DNA of 64,000 bases from Streptomyces subrutilus (GTDB taxonomy: Bacteria > Actinomycetota > Actinomycetes > Streptomycetales > Streptomycetaceae). The stretch spans positions 7,048,001-7,112,000 of the forward strand of contig NZ_CP023701.1 of the NCBI RefSeq assembly GCF_008704535.1, read 5' to 3'. The first letter of the stretch is position 1, and every line of letters starts with the position of its first letter. Shown one piece after another: positions 40,744-50,116 of this stretch. The position numbers and the translations under genes were made by a program. Under the pieces are notes generated by a model that had not been told where the DNA came from, ran no database searches, and saw only the letters and a list, made by a program, of their open reading frames with translations.

Positions 40744-43700
40744 ATGAGATGGATGCACGGCGGCCGGCGGTTGCTGGCCGGCCTGGTCGTCGCGGGGCTG
40801 ATGGCCCTCGGACTCCTGCCCGTCACCTCCGCCGCCGCCGCGGGCGGCCCCAACCTCGCCCTCGGCAAACCGGTCGGCGCCAGCGGATCGCTCGGCGGAT
40901 ACGGCGCCGCGAACGTCACGGACGGCCACCAGGGCACGTACTGGGAGAGCCCGTCGAGCGCCTTTCCGCAATGGATACAGGTCGACCTCGGCAGCAGCGC
41001 CGCCGTCGACCAGGTCGTCCTGAAACTGCCCGCCTCCTGGGAGAGGCGCACCCAGACGCTGACCGTCCAGGGCAGCACCGACGGCGCCGCCTTCAGCACC
41101 CTGTCCGCCTCGGCGGGACGGGTGTTCGACCCGGTCCAGGGCAACACCGCGACCATCGGCTTCACCCCCGCCACGGTGCGCCACGTGCGCGTCGCGGTCG
41201 GCGCCAACACCGGCTGGCCGGCCGCGCAGCTCTCCGAGTTCGAGGTCTACGGCGTCGCCGGGGGCGGCGACCCGGGCGACCCGGGCACGCCGCCCACCGG
41301 CGCGAACCTGGCCAAGGGCAAGCCCATCGAGGCCTCCTCCACCACGCAGCAGTTCATCGCGGCCAACGCCAACGACGACAACGTCACCAGCTACTGGGAA
41401 GCGGGCGCCCAGCAGTCCACCCTGACCGTGAAGCTCGGCTCCAACGCCGACGTCACCGGGGTGGTCCTCAAGCTGAACCCCGACCCGGCCTGGGGCACCC
41501 GCACCCAGAGCATCGAAGTGCTGGGCCGCGAGCAGTCGGCGACCGGCTTCACCTCGCTGCGGGCCCGCGCCGACCACGTGTTCAGCCCGTCCGGCAACCG
41601 GAACACGGTCACCCTGCCCGTCACCGGCCGCCTCGCGGACGTCCGGCTCGCGTTCTCCGGCAACACCGGCGCCGGCGGGGGCCAGGTCGCCGAGTTCCAG
41701 GTCATCGGCGCCGCCGCCCCCCACTCCGACCTGACGGTCACCGCCCTGTCGTGGTCCCCGGCGGCGCCGTCCGAGAGCGACGCCGTCACCGTCGGCGCCA
41801 CCGTCCGCAACGCCGGTACGACCGCCTCCGCCGCCACCACCGTCAGCGTCAGCCTGGACGGAGCCGTCGCCGGAAGCGCCCAGGTCGGCGCCCTCGCCGC
41901 CGGTGCCTCCGCCACCGTCCCCGTCGCGGTCGGCAAGCGGCCGACGGGCAGCTACACCGTCTCGGCCGTCGTCGACCCCGATGACACCGTCCCGGAGCAG
42001 GACGACACCAACAACAGCCGCACCGCGCCCGCCAAGCTCGTCGTCGGCCAGGCCCCCGGACCCGACCTGGAGGTCCTCTCCCTGACCACCGACCCGGCCG
42101 ACCCCGCGGTGGGCGCGCCGGTCTCCTTCACCGTGGCCGTGCACAACCGGGGCACCGCCGCCGTGGCCGCGGGCACCATCACCCGCCTGGTCGCGGGGAG
42201 CACCACGCTGAACGGCACCACCCCGGCCGTCGCCGCCGGAGCCACCGTCAACGTGCCGATCAACGGCGTCTGGACGGCGGTCGGCGGGGGAGCCGCCGTC
42301 ACCGCCACCGCCGACGCGACCGGACTGGTCGCCGAGACGAACGAGACCAACAACGGCCACACCCGCACCGTCGTCGTCGGCCGGGGCGCCGCCCTCCCGT
42401 ACACCGCGTACGAGGCGGAGGCCGGCACGTACACCGGCACCCTGCTCCGGACCGACGCGAAGCGCACCTTCGGCCACACCAACTTCGCCACCGAGTCCTC
42501 GGGCCGCGCGTCCGTCCGCCTCGCCTCGACCGGCCAGTACGTCCAGTTCACCTCGACCGGGGCGGCCAACTCGATCGTCGTGCGCAACTCCGTCCCCGAC
42601 GCCCCGGGCGGCGGCGGGGCCGACGCCACCCTGAGCCTCTACGTCAACGGCGGCTTCGAGCGCAAGCTGACCCTGTCCTCCCAGCACAGCTGGCTCTACG
42701 GCAACACCGACAGTCCCGAGGGCCTCACCAACACCCCCGGTGGCGACGCCCGCAGGCTCTTCGACGAATCGCACGCGCTGCTCGCGCGGAGCTACCCGGC
42801 GGGCACCACGTTCCGCCTCCAGCGCGACGCGGGCGACACGGCCGCCTACTACGTGATCGACCTGGTCGACCTGGAACAGGTGGCCCCGCCGGCGCCCAAG
42901 CCGGCCGAGTGCACCTCGATCACCGACTACGGCGCGGTCCCCGACGACGGCAACGACGACACGGCCGCCCTCCAGAAGGCCGTGACGGCGGACCAGAACG
43001 GGCAGATCGCCTGCGTCTGGATCCCGCAGGGACAGTGGCGCCAGGAGCAGAAGATCCTCACCGACGACCCGCTGAACCGGGGCCAGTACAACCAGGTGGG
43101 CATCAGCAACGTGTCGGTCCGGGGCGCGGGCATGTGGTACTCCCAGCTCTACACGCTGACCGCGCCGCAGAACGCGGGCGGCATCAACCATCCGCACGAG
43201 GGCAACTTCGGCTTCGACATCGACGACAACACCCAGATCTCCGACCTCGCCATCTTCGGCTCCGGCACCATCCGGGGCGGCGACGGCAACGCCGAGGGCG
43301 GAGTGGGCCTCAACGGCCGCTTCGGCAAGAACACGAAGATCACCAACGTGTGGATCGAGCACGCCAACGTGGGCGTCTGGGTCGGCCGGGACTACGACAA
43401 CATCCCCGCCCTGTGGGGCCCCGGTGACGGCGTCGAGTTCAGCGGCATGCGCGTCCGCGACACCTACGCGGACGGCATCAACCTCGCCAACGGCACCCGC
43501 AACTCCACGGTCTTCAACTCCTCCTTCCGCACCACCGGTGACGACGCCCTCGCCGTCTGGTCCAGCAAGTACGTGAAGGACCAGTCCGTCGACGTCGGGC
43601 ACGACAACCACTTCCGCAACAACACCATCCAGCTGCCGTGGCGGGCCAACGGCATCGCCGTCTACGGCGGCTACGGCAACACGATCGAGAACAACCTGAT

Positions 43701-44127
43701 CTACGACACCATGAACTATCCGGGCATCATGCTCGCGACCGACCACGATCCGCTGCCCTTCTCCGGGCAGACCCTGATCGCGGGCAACGGGCTCTTCCGC
43801 ACCGGCGGGGCCTTCTGGGGCGAGGCGCAGGAGTTCGGCGCGATCACGCTGTTCGCCGCCAACCAGCCCATCCCGGGCGTGGTCGTCCGCGACACCGACA
43901 TCCACGATTCGACCTACGACGGGATCCAGTTCAAGTCCGGTGGCGGCGCCGTACCCGACGCGAAGATCACCAACGTGCGCATCGACGGGTCGAACAACGG
44001 AGCGGGCATCCGGGCCCACGGCGGGGCGCGCGGCAGCGCCACCCTGTCGAACGTCACGATCACCGGTTCCGCCGACGGCGACGTCCTCGTCGAACCGGGA
44101 TCGCAGTTCGTGATCAACGGAGGATAG
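40744..44127 (+). CDS. Secreted multidomain GH87 alpha-1,3-glucanase (mycodextranase-like)
   Basis: A 1127-residue exported enzyme. A signal peptide (to about residue 34) is followed by two discoidin/F5-8C modules (about 36-175 and 190-325), two CARDB-type domains (about 330-430 and 440-545), a CBM6/35-like module (about 550-715, YEAEAGTYTG) and a right-handed beta-helix domain (about 718-1127) opening ITDYGAVPDDGNDDTAALQKAV. The helix carries YADGINL (Asp910) and TTGDDALAVW (Asp933, Asp934); this 23/24-residue spacing equals that of the catalytic Asp triad I recall for GH87 AglFH1. The likely substrate is fungal or bacterial alpha-1,3-glucan. ATG 40744 follows GAGGACAGC. Confidence 0.85.
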   Translation: MRWMHGGRRLLAGLVVAGLMALGLLPVTSAAAAGGPNLALGKPVGASGSLGGYGAANVTDGHQGTYWESPSSAFPQWIQVDLGSSAAVDQVVLKLPASWERRTQTLTVQGSTDGAAFSTLSASAGRVFDPVQGNTATIGFTPATVRHVRVAVGANTGWPAAQLSEFEVYGVAGGGDPGDPGTPPTGANLAKGKPIEASSTTQQFIAANANDDNVTSYWEAGAQQSTLTVKLGSNADVTGVVLKLNPDPAWGTRTQSIEVLGREQSATGFTSLRARADHVFSPSGNRNTVTLPVTGRLADVRLAFSGNTGAGGGQVAEFQVIGAAAPHSDLTVTALSWSPAAPSESDAVTVGATVRNAGTTASAATTVSVSLDGAVAGSAQVGALAAGASATVPVAVGKRPTGSYTVSAVVDPDDTVPEQDDTNNSRTAPAKLVVGQAPGPDLEVLSLTTDPADPAVGAPVSFTVAVHNRGTAAVAAGTITRLVAGSTTLNGTTPAVAAGATVNVPINGVWTAVGGGAAVTATADATGLVAETNETNNGHTRTVVVGRGAALPYTAYEAEAGTYTGTLLRTDAKRTFGHTNFATESSGRASVRLASTGQYVQFTSTGAANSIVVRNSVPDAPGGGGADATLSLYVNGGFERKLTLSSQHSWLYGNTDSPEGLTNTPGGDARRLFDESHALLARSYPAGTTFRLQRDAGDTAAYYVIDLVDLEQVAPPAPKPAECTSITDYGAVPDDGNDDTAALQKAVTADQNGQIACVWIPQGQWRQEQKILTDDPLNRGQYNQVGISNVSVRGAGMWYSQLYTLTAPQNAGGINHPHEGNFGFDIDDNTQISDLAIFGSGTIRGGDGNAEGGVGLNGRFGKNTKITNVWIEHANVGVWVGRDYDNIPALWGPGDGVEFSGMRVRDTYADGINLANGTRNSTVFNSSFRTTGDDALAVWSSKYVKDQSVDVGHDNHFRNNTIQLPWRANGIAVYGGYGNTIENNLIYDTMNYPGIMLATDHDPLPFSGQTLIAGNGLFRTGGAFWGEAQEFGAITLFAANQPIPGVVVRDTDIHDSTYDGIQFKSGGGAVPDAKITNVRIDGSNNGAGIRAHGGARGSATLSNVTITGSADGDVLVEPGSQFVINGG

Positions 44128-44137
44128 GACGGGCTCT

Positions 44138-44169
44138 CCGGGCCGCCGCCCCGACCGGCGGCGGCCCGG
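44138..44169 (+). terminator. Terminator after the glucanase gene
   Basis: A 13-base-pair stem, CCGGGCCGCCGCC (44138-44150) with its complement (44157-44169), and loop CCGACC, starting 10 bases after the stop. Confidence 0.8.
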
Positions 44170-44322
44170 ACGGCGCACCGGTCGGCGTCGGCGCAACTGA
44201 CAAACGTCACGTGCTTCTCGTGCGGAAGATCGTCCTGCGGGGTGAGGGGCCGTCAGGAGATCCGTCCGAGGATGGACGGACCAGCCCGCGACCGTACGGC
44301 TGCCGACGCACCAGGAGTGCCC

Positions 44323-45735
44323 ATGAGCCGCACCCGTTCCGACCGTATCCACCCCCACGGCCCGATCCCGCAGGACGGCCCCGCGCGCCGGCCGCGCCCG
44401 GCCGGGCGCACGACGCGGCTGGCCGTCCTGGCCTCGGCCACCGTCCTGTCCGTGACCGCCCTGGTCCTCCCGGCCCAGGCGGCCGCCCCGGCCGCCGCAC
44501 CCCCCGGTCCCGCGGCCGTCCGGGGTCCGGACGGCGGCCCGCTCGACCGGGCGGCGCTGCGGCAGTCGCTCGACGCGTTCCGCGACGCCGGCATGTACGG
44601 GGCCTATTCCACCGTGCGCGACGGATCCGCCACCTGGCGCGGGGCCGCCGGCGTGGCCGACGTGGACAGCGGGCGGCCCGTGCGGCCCGACTTCGAACAC
44701 CGCATAGGCAGCATCACCAAGACCTTCACCGCCGTCGCCGTCCTCCAGCAGGTCCAGGCGGGCCGCGTCGAACTCGACGCCCCCGTCGGCCGCTACCTCC
44801 CCGAGCTCGTCGGGGGCGAGCGCGGCCGCCAGGTGACCGTGCGCATGCTGCTCAACCACACCAGCGGCATCGGCGACTACGTGCTCCCCGCCTTCCCCGG
44901 CCTCGCCGAGGACCCCGCGGGCACGCTGGAGGACAACCGCTTCCGGCACGTCGAACCGGAGGAGCTGGTCCGCCTCGGCCTCGCCGCCCGGCCCGCCGCA
45001 CCACGGGGCACGTACGCGTACGCGAACACCAACTACGTCATCGCCGGGCTGCTGTTGGAGAAGGCCACGGGGCAGGACGCGGAGGAGTACATCACGCGCA
45101 ACGTCATCCGCAAGGCCGGACTGCGGCACACCTACTTCCCGCAGTCGGCCCGCATCCGCGGCCCGCACGCCAAGATGTACGAGTCCATGTACGGGACGAT
45201 CGCGCCCGCCCGCGACTTCAGCGTCTACGACATGTCCTGGGCGGGGACCGCCGGAGCGCTGGTCTCCACCACGGACGACCTGGCCGACTTCTACCGCCGG
45301 CTCCTCGGCGGCACGCTCCTCGGCCCGGCCGCCCTGGCCGCGATGAAGACGACCGTCCCGGCCTACGAGCCGGAGCCGGGCGACACCGTGCGGATGCGCT
45401 ACGGCCTGGGCATCTACACGCTCCAGCTGCCGGGCGGCGGCTGGTACTGGGGCCACGACGGCGGGGTGTTCGGCGCCGGCACCTGGGCGCTGTCCAGCGA
45501 GGACGGCAAGCGGCAGGTCGCCATCGGCTACAACCTCATGAAGTACGAGCGGTTCGACGACCAGGGCCGGCCGCTGCCCGACCCGATCGGCGCGGCCCTG
45601 GTGGGACACGTGTACGGCGCGCTCGGCGAGGCCCCGGCCCCGGCCGGCCCCGCGGCGGCGCGGGGCCAGGCACCGGAGCCCGGCCCGCTGCCCACGCGGC
45701 AGCACCTCGTCGGCCCCGGACAGCTGCTCCGCTGA
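44323..45735 (+). CDS. Secreted serine hydrolase, beta-lactamase/DD-peptidase (class C) fold
   Basis: A 470-residue exported protein. A long N-terminal stretch with a hydrophobic segment (about residues 32-54, ending AQAAA) is followed by the penicillin-binding-type catalytic domain: SITK (Ser130, Lys133), YAN (Tyr233-Ala-Asn235) in YAYANTNYVIAGLLLEKATG, and HDGG as the third motif. The family includes D-alanyl-D-alanine carboxypeptidases, esterases and class C beta-lactamases. The C-terminal 40 residues are Pro/Ala-rich. I chose ATG 44323 over an upstream one because it begins the natural signal region. Confidence 0.88.
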   Translation: MSRTRSDRIHPHGPIPQDGPARRPRPAGRTTRLAVLASATVLSVTALVLPAQAAAPAAAPPGPAAVRGPDGGPLDRAALRQSLDAFRDAGMYGAYSTVRDGSATWRGAAGVADVDSGRPVRPDFEHRIGSITKTFTAVAVLQQVQAGRVELDAPVGRYLPELVGGERGRQVTVRMLLNHTSGIGDYVLPAFPGLAEDPAGTLEDNRFRHVEPEELVRLGLAARPAAPRGTYAYANTNYVIAGLLLEKATGQDAEEYITRNVIRKAGLRHTYFPQSARIRGPHAKMYESMYGTIAPARDFSVYDMSWAGTAGALVSTTDDLADFYRRLLGGTLLGPAALAAMKTTVPAYEPEPGDTVRMRYGLGIYTLQLPGGGWYWGHDGGVFGAGTWALSSEDGKRQVAIGYNLMKYERFDDQGRPLPDPIGAALVGHVYGALGEAPAPAGPAAARGQAPEPGPLPTRQHLVGPGQLLR

Positions 45736-45890
45736 CGCGCGGGGCCCGCGCCGCCGGACGGGCACGCGGGGGCCGCAGCATCACCCGTATGCGCGGTCCG
45801 GCGCCGCGGACACCCCGTGTGGTCCCGGGGCGAGGGGGTAGGAGCCGGATGATCGTCAGCAGCCACGGTGTGCCAGGAGAGTGACCCACG

Positions 45891-46316
45891 ATGACGGAAG
45901 ACCCCTACCTGTTCCTCGCGTCCGACCCGACCGGCTGGCAGGGGACCCCGCTGGCCGTCGTCGGAGAACTGGAGTGCCTGGACACCCCGGCCGTACGGGC
46001 CTGGTTCGCCGCCCAGGGCGTGAGCCCCGCCTCGCGCGAGGTCCGCGTGGTGCCCCCGGAGCAGACCGGGCTGATCCCCGAGGAGGCCGAGCGGCTGCCG
46101 GTGCCGCTGAGCGCGGAGGAACTGGAGCGGGTCCGCCGCGCCACGGCCACGGACTCCGTGGCGAGCGCGGAGCGGGACCTGCTCGCGTTCCGTGACAGCG
46201 AGGACAACCGCGACGCCCTGTTGCGCCGGGCCCTGGCCGCCGGCGTACCCGTGCACCGCATCGTCGAACTCTCCGGCGTCGACCCCACCACCCTGTCCTC
46301 GGCCGCCCAGGTCTGA
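45891..46316 (+). CDS. Hypothetical protein (DUF6003-like)
   Basis: A 141-residue acidic cytoplasmic protein. It begins MTEDPYLFLASDPTGWQG and ends with a helical segment DALLRRALAAGVPVHRIVELSGVDPTTLSS that looks like a helix-turn-helix without a clear recognition helix. It resembles streptomycete proteins that I believe are filed under DUF6003; no function is known to me. Confidence 0.65.
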   Translation: MTEDPYLFLASDPTGWQGTPLAVVGELECLDTPAVRAWFAAQGVSPASREVRVVPPEQTGLIPEEAERLPVPLSAEELERVRRATATDSVASAERDLLAFRDSEDNRDALLRRALAAGVPVHRIVELSGVDPTTLSSAAQV

Positions 46317-46469
46317 AGCGCACCTGCTCCGCCCGTCCCACCCGCCCGCCACCGCGAGCCGGTGGGGCCGCGGGTGGCGACGGGGGGACGGGGGGACGGG
46401 GCGCGCGCGGGAATCGGCGCGCGGCCCCCGTCGCCTGCGATGATCGGAGTCGACCGAGGGAGAACCGAC

Positions 46470-47786
46470 GTGAGCCGCCTGCGTGCCCCCCAGATCCGCG
46501 CTCCCTGGCTCGCCCGTGCCGCGCTGGTCTGTGCGTGCGCCGCCGTCGTCGTGCTCGTCGTCGTGGCCGGTCTGCGCAGCGCCCTCGTGGTCGTCGCCGG
46601 CCTGCTGGGCCTGGCCCTCGCCGGAGCCGGAGCCTGGTGGGCCCTGTCCCGGCGCGGGCCCCTCCGGCTCGGTGGCCTGTGCCTCGCCGTCGCCGCCCCC
46701 GTCGCCGTCCTCCTGCTCTACGTCCGCACCGGCCTGTGGGCCGTCGCCGTGGCGGCCCTGGCCCTCTGGGCCGTGGCGCAGAGCTGCGCCTGGGCGGCCC
46801 TGCGCCGGGACCGGACCCCGGACCGGCCGCCCGCGGTACGGCGCGCCCCGCCCCGCAGGCCGGTGCTGATCATGAATCCGAAGTCGGGCGGGGGCAAGGT
46901 CGCCCGCTTCGGCCTGGTCGCCCGGGCCGAGGCCCTCGGCGCCGAGGTCGTCCTGCTCGACGCCTCCGCCCGGCAGGACGTGGCGGCGCTGGCCCGGCGA
47001 GCCGTCGCCGACGGCGCCGATCTGCTCGGCGTGGCCGGCGGGGACGGCACCCAGGCCCTGGTCGCCGACGTCGCGGCCGAGCACGACCTGCCCTTCCTCG
47101 TGGTCTGCGCCGGCACCCGCAACCACTTCGCCATGGACCTCGGGCTCGACCGGGACGACCCCGCGACCTGCCTGGACGCCTTGGTGGACGGCGAGGAGCT
47201 GCGGATCGACCTCGGTTCCGTCGCGGGACGCCCCTTCGTCAACACGGTCTCCTTCGGGGCGTACGCGGCGATCGTGCAGCACCCCGAGTACCGCGACGCC
47301 AAGGCCGGCACGGCCCTGGAGGCCCTTCCGGGCCTCCTCGCCGGATACGACGGCGCCCGCCTCACCGCTCTGGTCGACGGCGCCCGGCTCGACGATCCCC
47401 AGGTCCTCCTCGTCAGCAACAACAACTACGCCACCGGGGACCCGCTGGGCGCCGGCCGCCGGATGCGGCTCGACGACGGACGGCTGGGCGTGCTGAGCCT
47501 GCGCGTCACCGACGTCGCGGGGGCCGCCGAGATCGCGCTCAAGGGCGACCAGGCCGAGGGCGTCACGGCGCTCGACGCCCGGGAGGTCGTGGTCACGGCC
47601 GACGCCGCGCGCATCCCCGTGGCCGTCGACGGCGAGGCCCTCGTCCTGCCCGTCCCCGTCCGCTGCTCCATCCGCCCGGGCGTCCTGCGCGTCCGGGTGC
47701 CCCGCGACCGTCCGGGTGTGCCCGCCTTCGCCGCCCGCCTGGACTGGACCCGCGTCGTCGAACTCGCGCTGACCCGGACGGGGTGA
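46470..47786 (+). CDS. Diacylglycerol kinase/sphingosine-kinase-family protein
   Basis: A 438-residue protein. Three or four hydrophobic segments (residues about 12-105) anchor a cytoplasmic DAGK catalytic domain starting RRPVLIMNPKSGGGKVARFG and containing the ATP motif GVAGGDGTQALVADVA and CAGTRNHFAMDLGLDR. FVNTVSFGAYAAIV and SNNNYATG follow. Its role is phosphorylation of a lipid or lipid-like alcohol at the membrane. The start is GTG 46470 behind a strong GAGGGAGAAC site, better than ATG 46440. The DUF3253 gene follows after 36 bases, probably in the same transcript. Confidence 0.87.
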   Translation: MSRLRAPQIRAPWLARAALVCACAAVVVLVVVAGLRSALVVVAGLLGLALAGAGAWWALSRRGPLRLGGLCLAVAAPVAVLLLYVRTGLWAVAVAALALWAVAQSCAWAALRRDRTPDRPPAVRRAPPRRPVLIMNPKSGGGKVARFGLVARAEALGAEVVLLDASARQDVAALARRAVADGADLLGVAGGDGTQALVADVAAEHDLPFLVVCAGTRNHFAMDLGLDRDDPATCLDALVDGEELRIDLGSVAGRPFVNTVSFGAYAAIVQHPEYRDAKAGTALEALPGLLAGYDGARLTALVDGARLDDPQVLLVSNNNYATGDPLGAGRRMRLDDGRLGVLSLRVTDVAGAAEIALKGDQAEGVTALDAREVVVTADAARIPVAVDGEALVLPVPVRCSIRPGVLRVRVPRDRPGVPAFAARLDWTRVVELALTRTG

Positions 47787-47822
47787 CGCGCGCGGGGACG
47801 GCGCCCGCGCGACACTGGGGGA

Positions 47823-48095
47823 GTGGCGGACAACGCGCGGACGACGGACCGCCTGCTGGAGCGGGCGATCCTGGAACTGCTGGAGCGCCGAGGACCGACG
47901 GCCACCATCTGCCCCTCGGACGCCGCCCGGGCGGTGTACGCAGGGCACGGAGACGGCTGGCGGGCGCTCATGGAACCGGCCCGCCGGGCGGCCCGCAGGC
48001 TGGTCGCCGCCGGCGAGGTGGACATCACCCAGGGCGGCCGTCGCGTCGAGCCCGCGAAGGCCCGGGGCCCGATCCGGATCCGCCGCGCCCGCTGA
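47823..48095 (+). CDS. DUF3253 protein
   Basis: A 90-residue basic protein with a winged-helix-like DUF3253 pattern: RLLERAILELLERRGPTATICPSDAARAV and MEPARRAARRLVAAGEVDITQGGR. The function is unknown; the fold suggests nucleic-acid or protein contact. GTG 47823 follows GGGGGAGTGG. It probably shares a transcript with the preceding lipid-kinase gene. Confidence 0.82.
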   Translation: MADNARTTDRLLERAILELLERRGPTATICPSDAARAVYAGHGDGWRALMEPARRAARRLVAAGEVDITQGGRRVEPAKARGPIRIRRAR

Positions 48096-48174
48096 CCCCC
48101 CGGCCGCGCCGTCCGTACGGGCCCCGCGACGGCCGGGAGGACGTCCCGGCCCCGGTCCGGCCGGCCGCACGGTA

Positions 48175-48223
48175 CCGGCCGCGCGGCCGCCCACCCCCCG
48201 TGAGCGGGCGACCGCGCGGCCGG
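48175..48223 (-). terminator. Terminator of the small secreted protein gene
   Basis: CCGGCCGCGCGG (48175-48186) pairs with CCGCGCGGCCGG (48212-48223), extended inside by CGCCC/GGGCG. It begins 4 bases after the minus-strand stop. Confidence 0.8.
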
Positions 48224-48227
48224 AGCA

Positions 48228-48653
48228 TCAGTACCAGCCGGTGCAGCGCGTGGTGCCGGTGGTGTCGTTCCAGGCACAGGCCCGCATCACGTAGCCCGCG
48301 TCGTCGTAGGCCGGGGTGTACGTGTCGCTGCCGGACTGGACCGTGGTCATGCCCATCGGTCCCGTCCAGGTGCCCCCGCCGTTGGAGGAGCGGTCGACCC
48401 ACACCTTGTCGCCCGGGTCGGCGGAGTAGATCCGGCCCCAGGCGCAGCGGCTGGAGGTGCTGTACCGCAGCTCGATCCGGATGGAGTCGACGCTCCCCGT
48501 CCGCTTCGTGACCGCGCTGGACGTGGAACAGGCCGCCGCCGCGGCCCCGCCCGTCGCCGTACCCGCCGCCTGCGCGGCCGTACCCGTGAGCCCGATGCCC
48601 GCCAGCAGTGCGACGCCCGCCGTCAGTACGACCGCCCTCTTCGTGAACCGCAC
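48228..48653 (-). CDS. Secreted DUF2690 protein
   Basis: A 141-residue exported protein. The signal peptide (RAVVLTAGVALLAGIGLTGT, cleaved near AQAAG) precedes a DUF2690 domain: ACSTSSAVTKRTGSVDSIRIELRYSTSSRCAWGRIYSADPGDKVWVDRS in outline, with four cysteines in the mature part that could form two disulfides. The function is unknown. GTG 48653 follows AGGGGGATC. Confidence 0.85.
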   Translation of the reverse strand: MRFTKRAVVLTAGVALLAGIGLTGTAAQAAGTATGGAAAAACSTSSAVTKRTGSVDSIRIELRYSTSSRCAWGRIYSADPGDKVWVDRSSNGGGTWTGPMGMTTVQSGSDTYTPAYDDAGYVMRACAWNDTTGTTRCTGWY

Positions 48654-48856
48654 GTGATCCCCCTGGTGTGACCGTGAGCTGATCCGCACGCCGGACGGCG
48701 TGCGTTCGGACCCCCGTACGGTCCCGCGGACACCGCCTCCCCGGCGTCAACCGCAGAGTGGACACCCGGGGTAAACCCCTGCGTCAGCCGGCCGCCCCGG
48801 CCCGCTACACCCCTGGTATGACGACCGCGCCCCGGACCGCCGCGTAGGGTGCGCCG

Positions 48857-50116
48857 ATGCGCTCCAGGGTCTGGCCGGCGGACCGGCTCCGCTCCGTCGA
48901 TCCGCGGCTCGCCGACGCCGCGCTGGCCCTCGGCCTGACCGCCGCCGCGGCCGTCATCGGCCGGCAGTACCACCCGGCGGGCTGGCCGCCCTTCGACGCC
49001 ACCGCCTACGCCCTGACCGCGCTGGCCGGGCTGCCGCTCGCCGCCCGCAGGCGCGCCCCCGTGTGGGCGCTGGTGACCTCCTGCCTCGGCTTCGCCTGCT
49101 ACCTCGCGGCCGGCTACCAGCCGTCCCTGAACTTCTGGGCCCCGGCCATGGCCCTGTACGGGGTCGCCGCCCGGCGGCCGCCGCGCACCACCGCGGCCTG
49201 CGCCGCGCTCTGCGGGGCCGTCGTCTTCCACAGCGGCCTCGCCGCCCCCGAACTCGGCCTGACCGTCACGGTGGTGCAGGCCGTGGGCGTGCCGGCGGTG
49301 GTGTGGACGTTCGGCAACGGCGCCCGCACCCTCGCCGAGCGCAACCGCCAACTGGCCGCGCTCACCGCCCGCCTGCACCGGGAACAGGAGTGGCGCGAGC
49401 GCCAGGCGGTGTCCGAGGAGCAACGCCGCATCGCCCGCGAGCTGCACGACGTCGTCGCGCACCACATGTCGGTGATCAGCGTGCAGGCGGGCATGGCCGG
49501 ATACGTCTTCCCCTCCGCCCCGGAGCAGGCCCGCGCGGCGCTGGTGACGATCTCCGAGACCAGCCAGGAGGGCCTGCGCGAACTGCGCCGCATCCTCACC
49601 CTGTTGCGCTCCGCGGCGGACGGCGCGGACGGCCGCGCCCCGTACGCCCCGATCCCCGGGCTGTCCGGTCTGCGGGAGGTGGCCGAGCGGGTGCGGGCCG
49701 CCGGAGTCGCCGTCGACCTGCGCACCGACGGCGTCGCCCGGCCGCTGCCGCCCGGCGTGGAGCTGTGCGCGTACCGGGTCGTGCAGGAGGCCCTGACCAA
49801 TGTGATCAAGCACGCGCGGCACGCGGCCGTCACCGTCCTCGTCGTCCACCGGCCGCACGAACTGCTGGTCACGATCACCGACGACGGCCGCGCCGGCCCG
49901 GCCGCCACCGGCGCCGAGCGAGCTGGCGACCGGTCGGATCCGGCCAAGGTTGCGCCGGGGACCGGCCATGGCTTGATCGGCATGCGCGAACGCGCGAGGC
50001 TCTACGGCGGCACGGTCGACGCCGGCCCACGGACCGAGGGGGGATTCCGCGTGCGCCTCACCCTCCCGGTCGCCGCAGGGCCCCCGGCCGGACCGCGGAA
50101 GCGGCCGCCGACATGA
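48857..50116 (+). CDS. NarL-type sensor histidine kinase
   Basis: A 419-residue kinase with 4-5 N-terminal membrane segments (about residues 18-155), no large external domain, a coiled coil and a HisKA_3 domain. The phosphoacceptor is His197 in RRIARELHDVVAHHMSVISVQ. The ATPase domain has VVQEALTNVIKHARHAAVTV and GHGLIGMRERARLYGGTVDAG. The stop overlaps the regulator start (ATGA). The pair is probably the typical actinobacterial orphan-context two-component system; the signal is unknown. Confidence 0.92.
   Translation: MRSRVWPADRLRSVDPRLADAALALGLTAAAAVIGRQYHPAGWPPFDATAYALTALAGLPLAARRRAPVWALVTSCLGFACYLAAGYQPSLNFWAPAMALYGVAARRPPRTTAACAALCGAVVFHSGLAAPELGLTVTVVQAVGVPAVVWTFGNGARTLAERNRQLAALTARLHREQEWRERQAVSEEQRRIARELHDVVAHHMSVISVQAGMAGYVFPSAPEQARAALVTISETSQEGLRELRRILTLLRSAADGADGRAPYAPIPGLSGLREVAERVRAAGVAVDLRTDGVARPLPPGVELCAYRVVQEALTNVIKHARHAAVTVLVVHRPHELLVTITDDGRAGPAATGAERAGDRSDPAKVAPGTGHGLIGMRERARLYGGTVDAGPRTEGGFRVRLTLPVAAGPPAGPRKRPPT

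Noticed and set aside
40645..45765. Very long open reading frame antisense to the glucanase and serine hydrolase genes
   Set aside because: It is the shadow of high-GC codons on the other strand. The translation has no recognisable domain, and the plus-strand genes have signal peptides and catalytic motifs.
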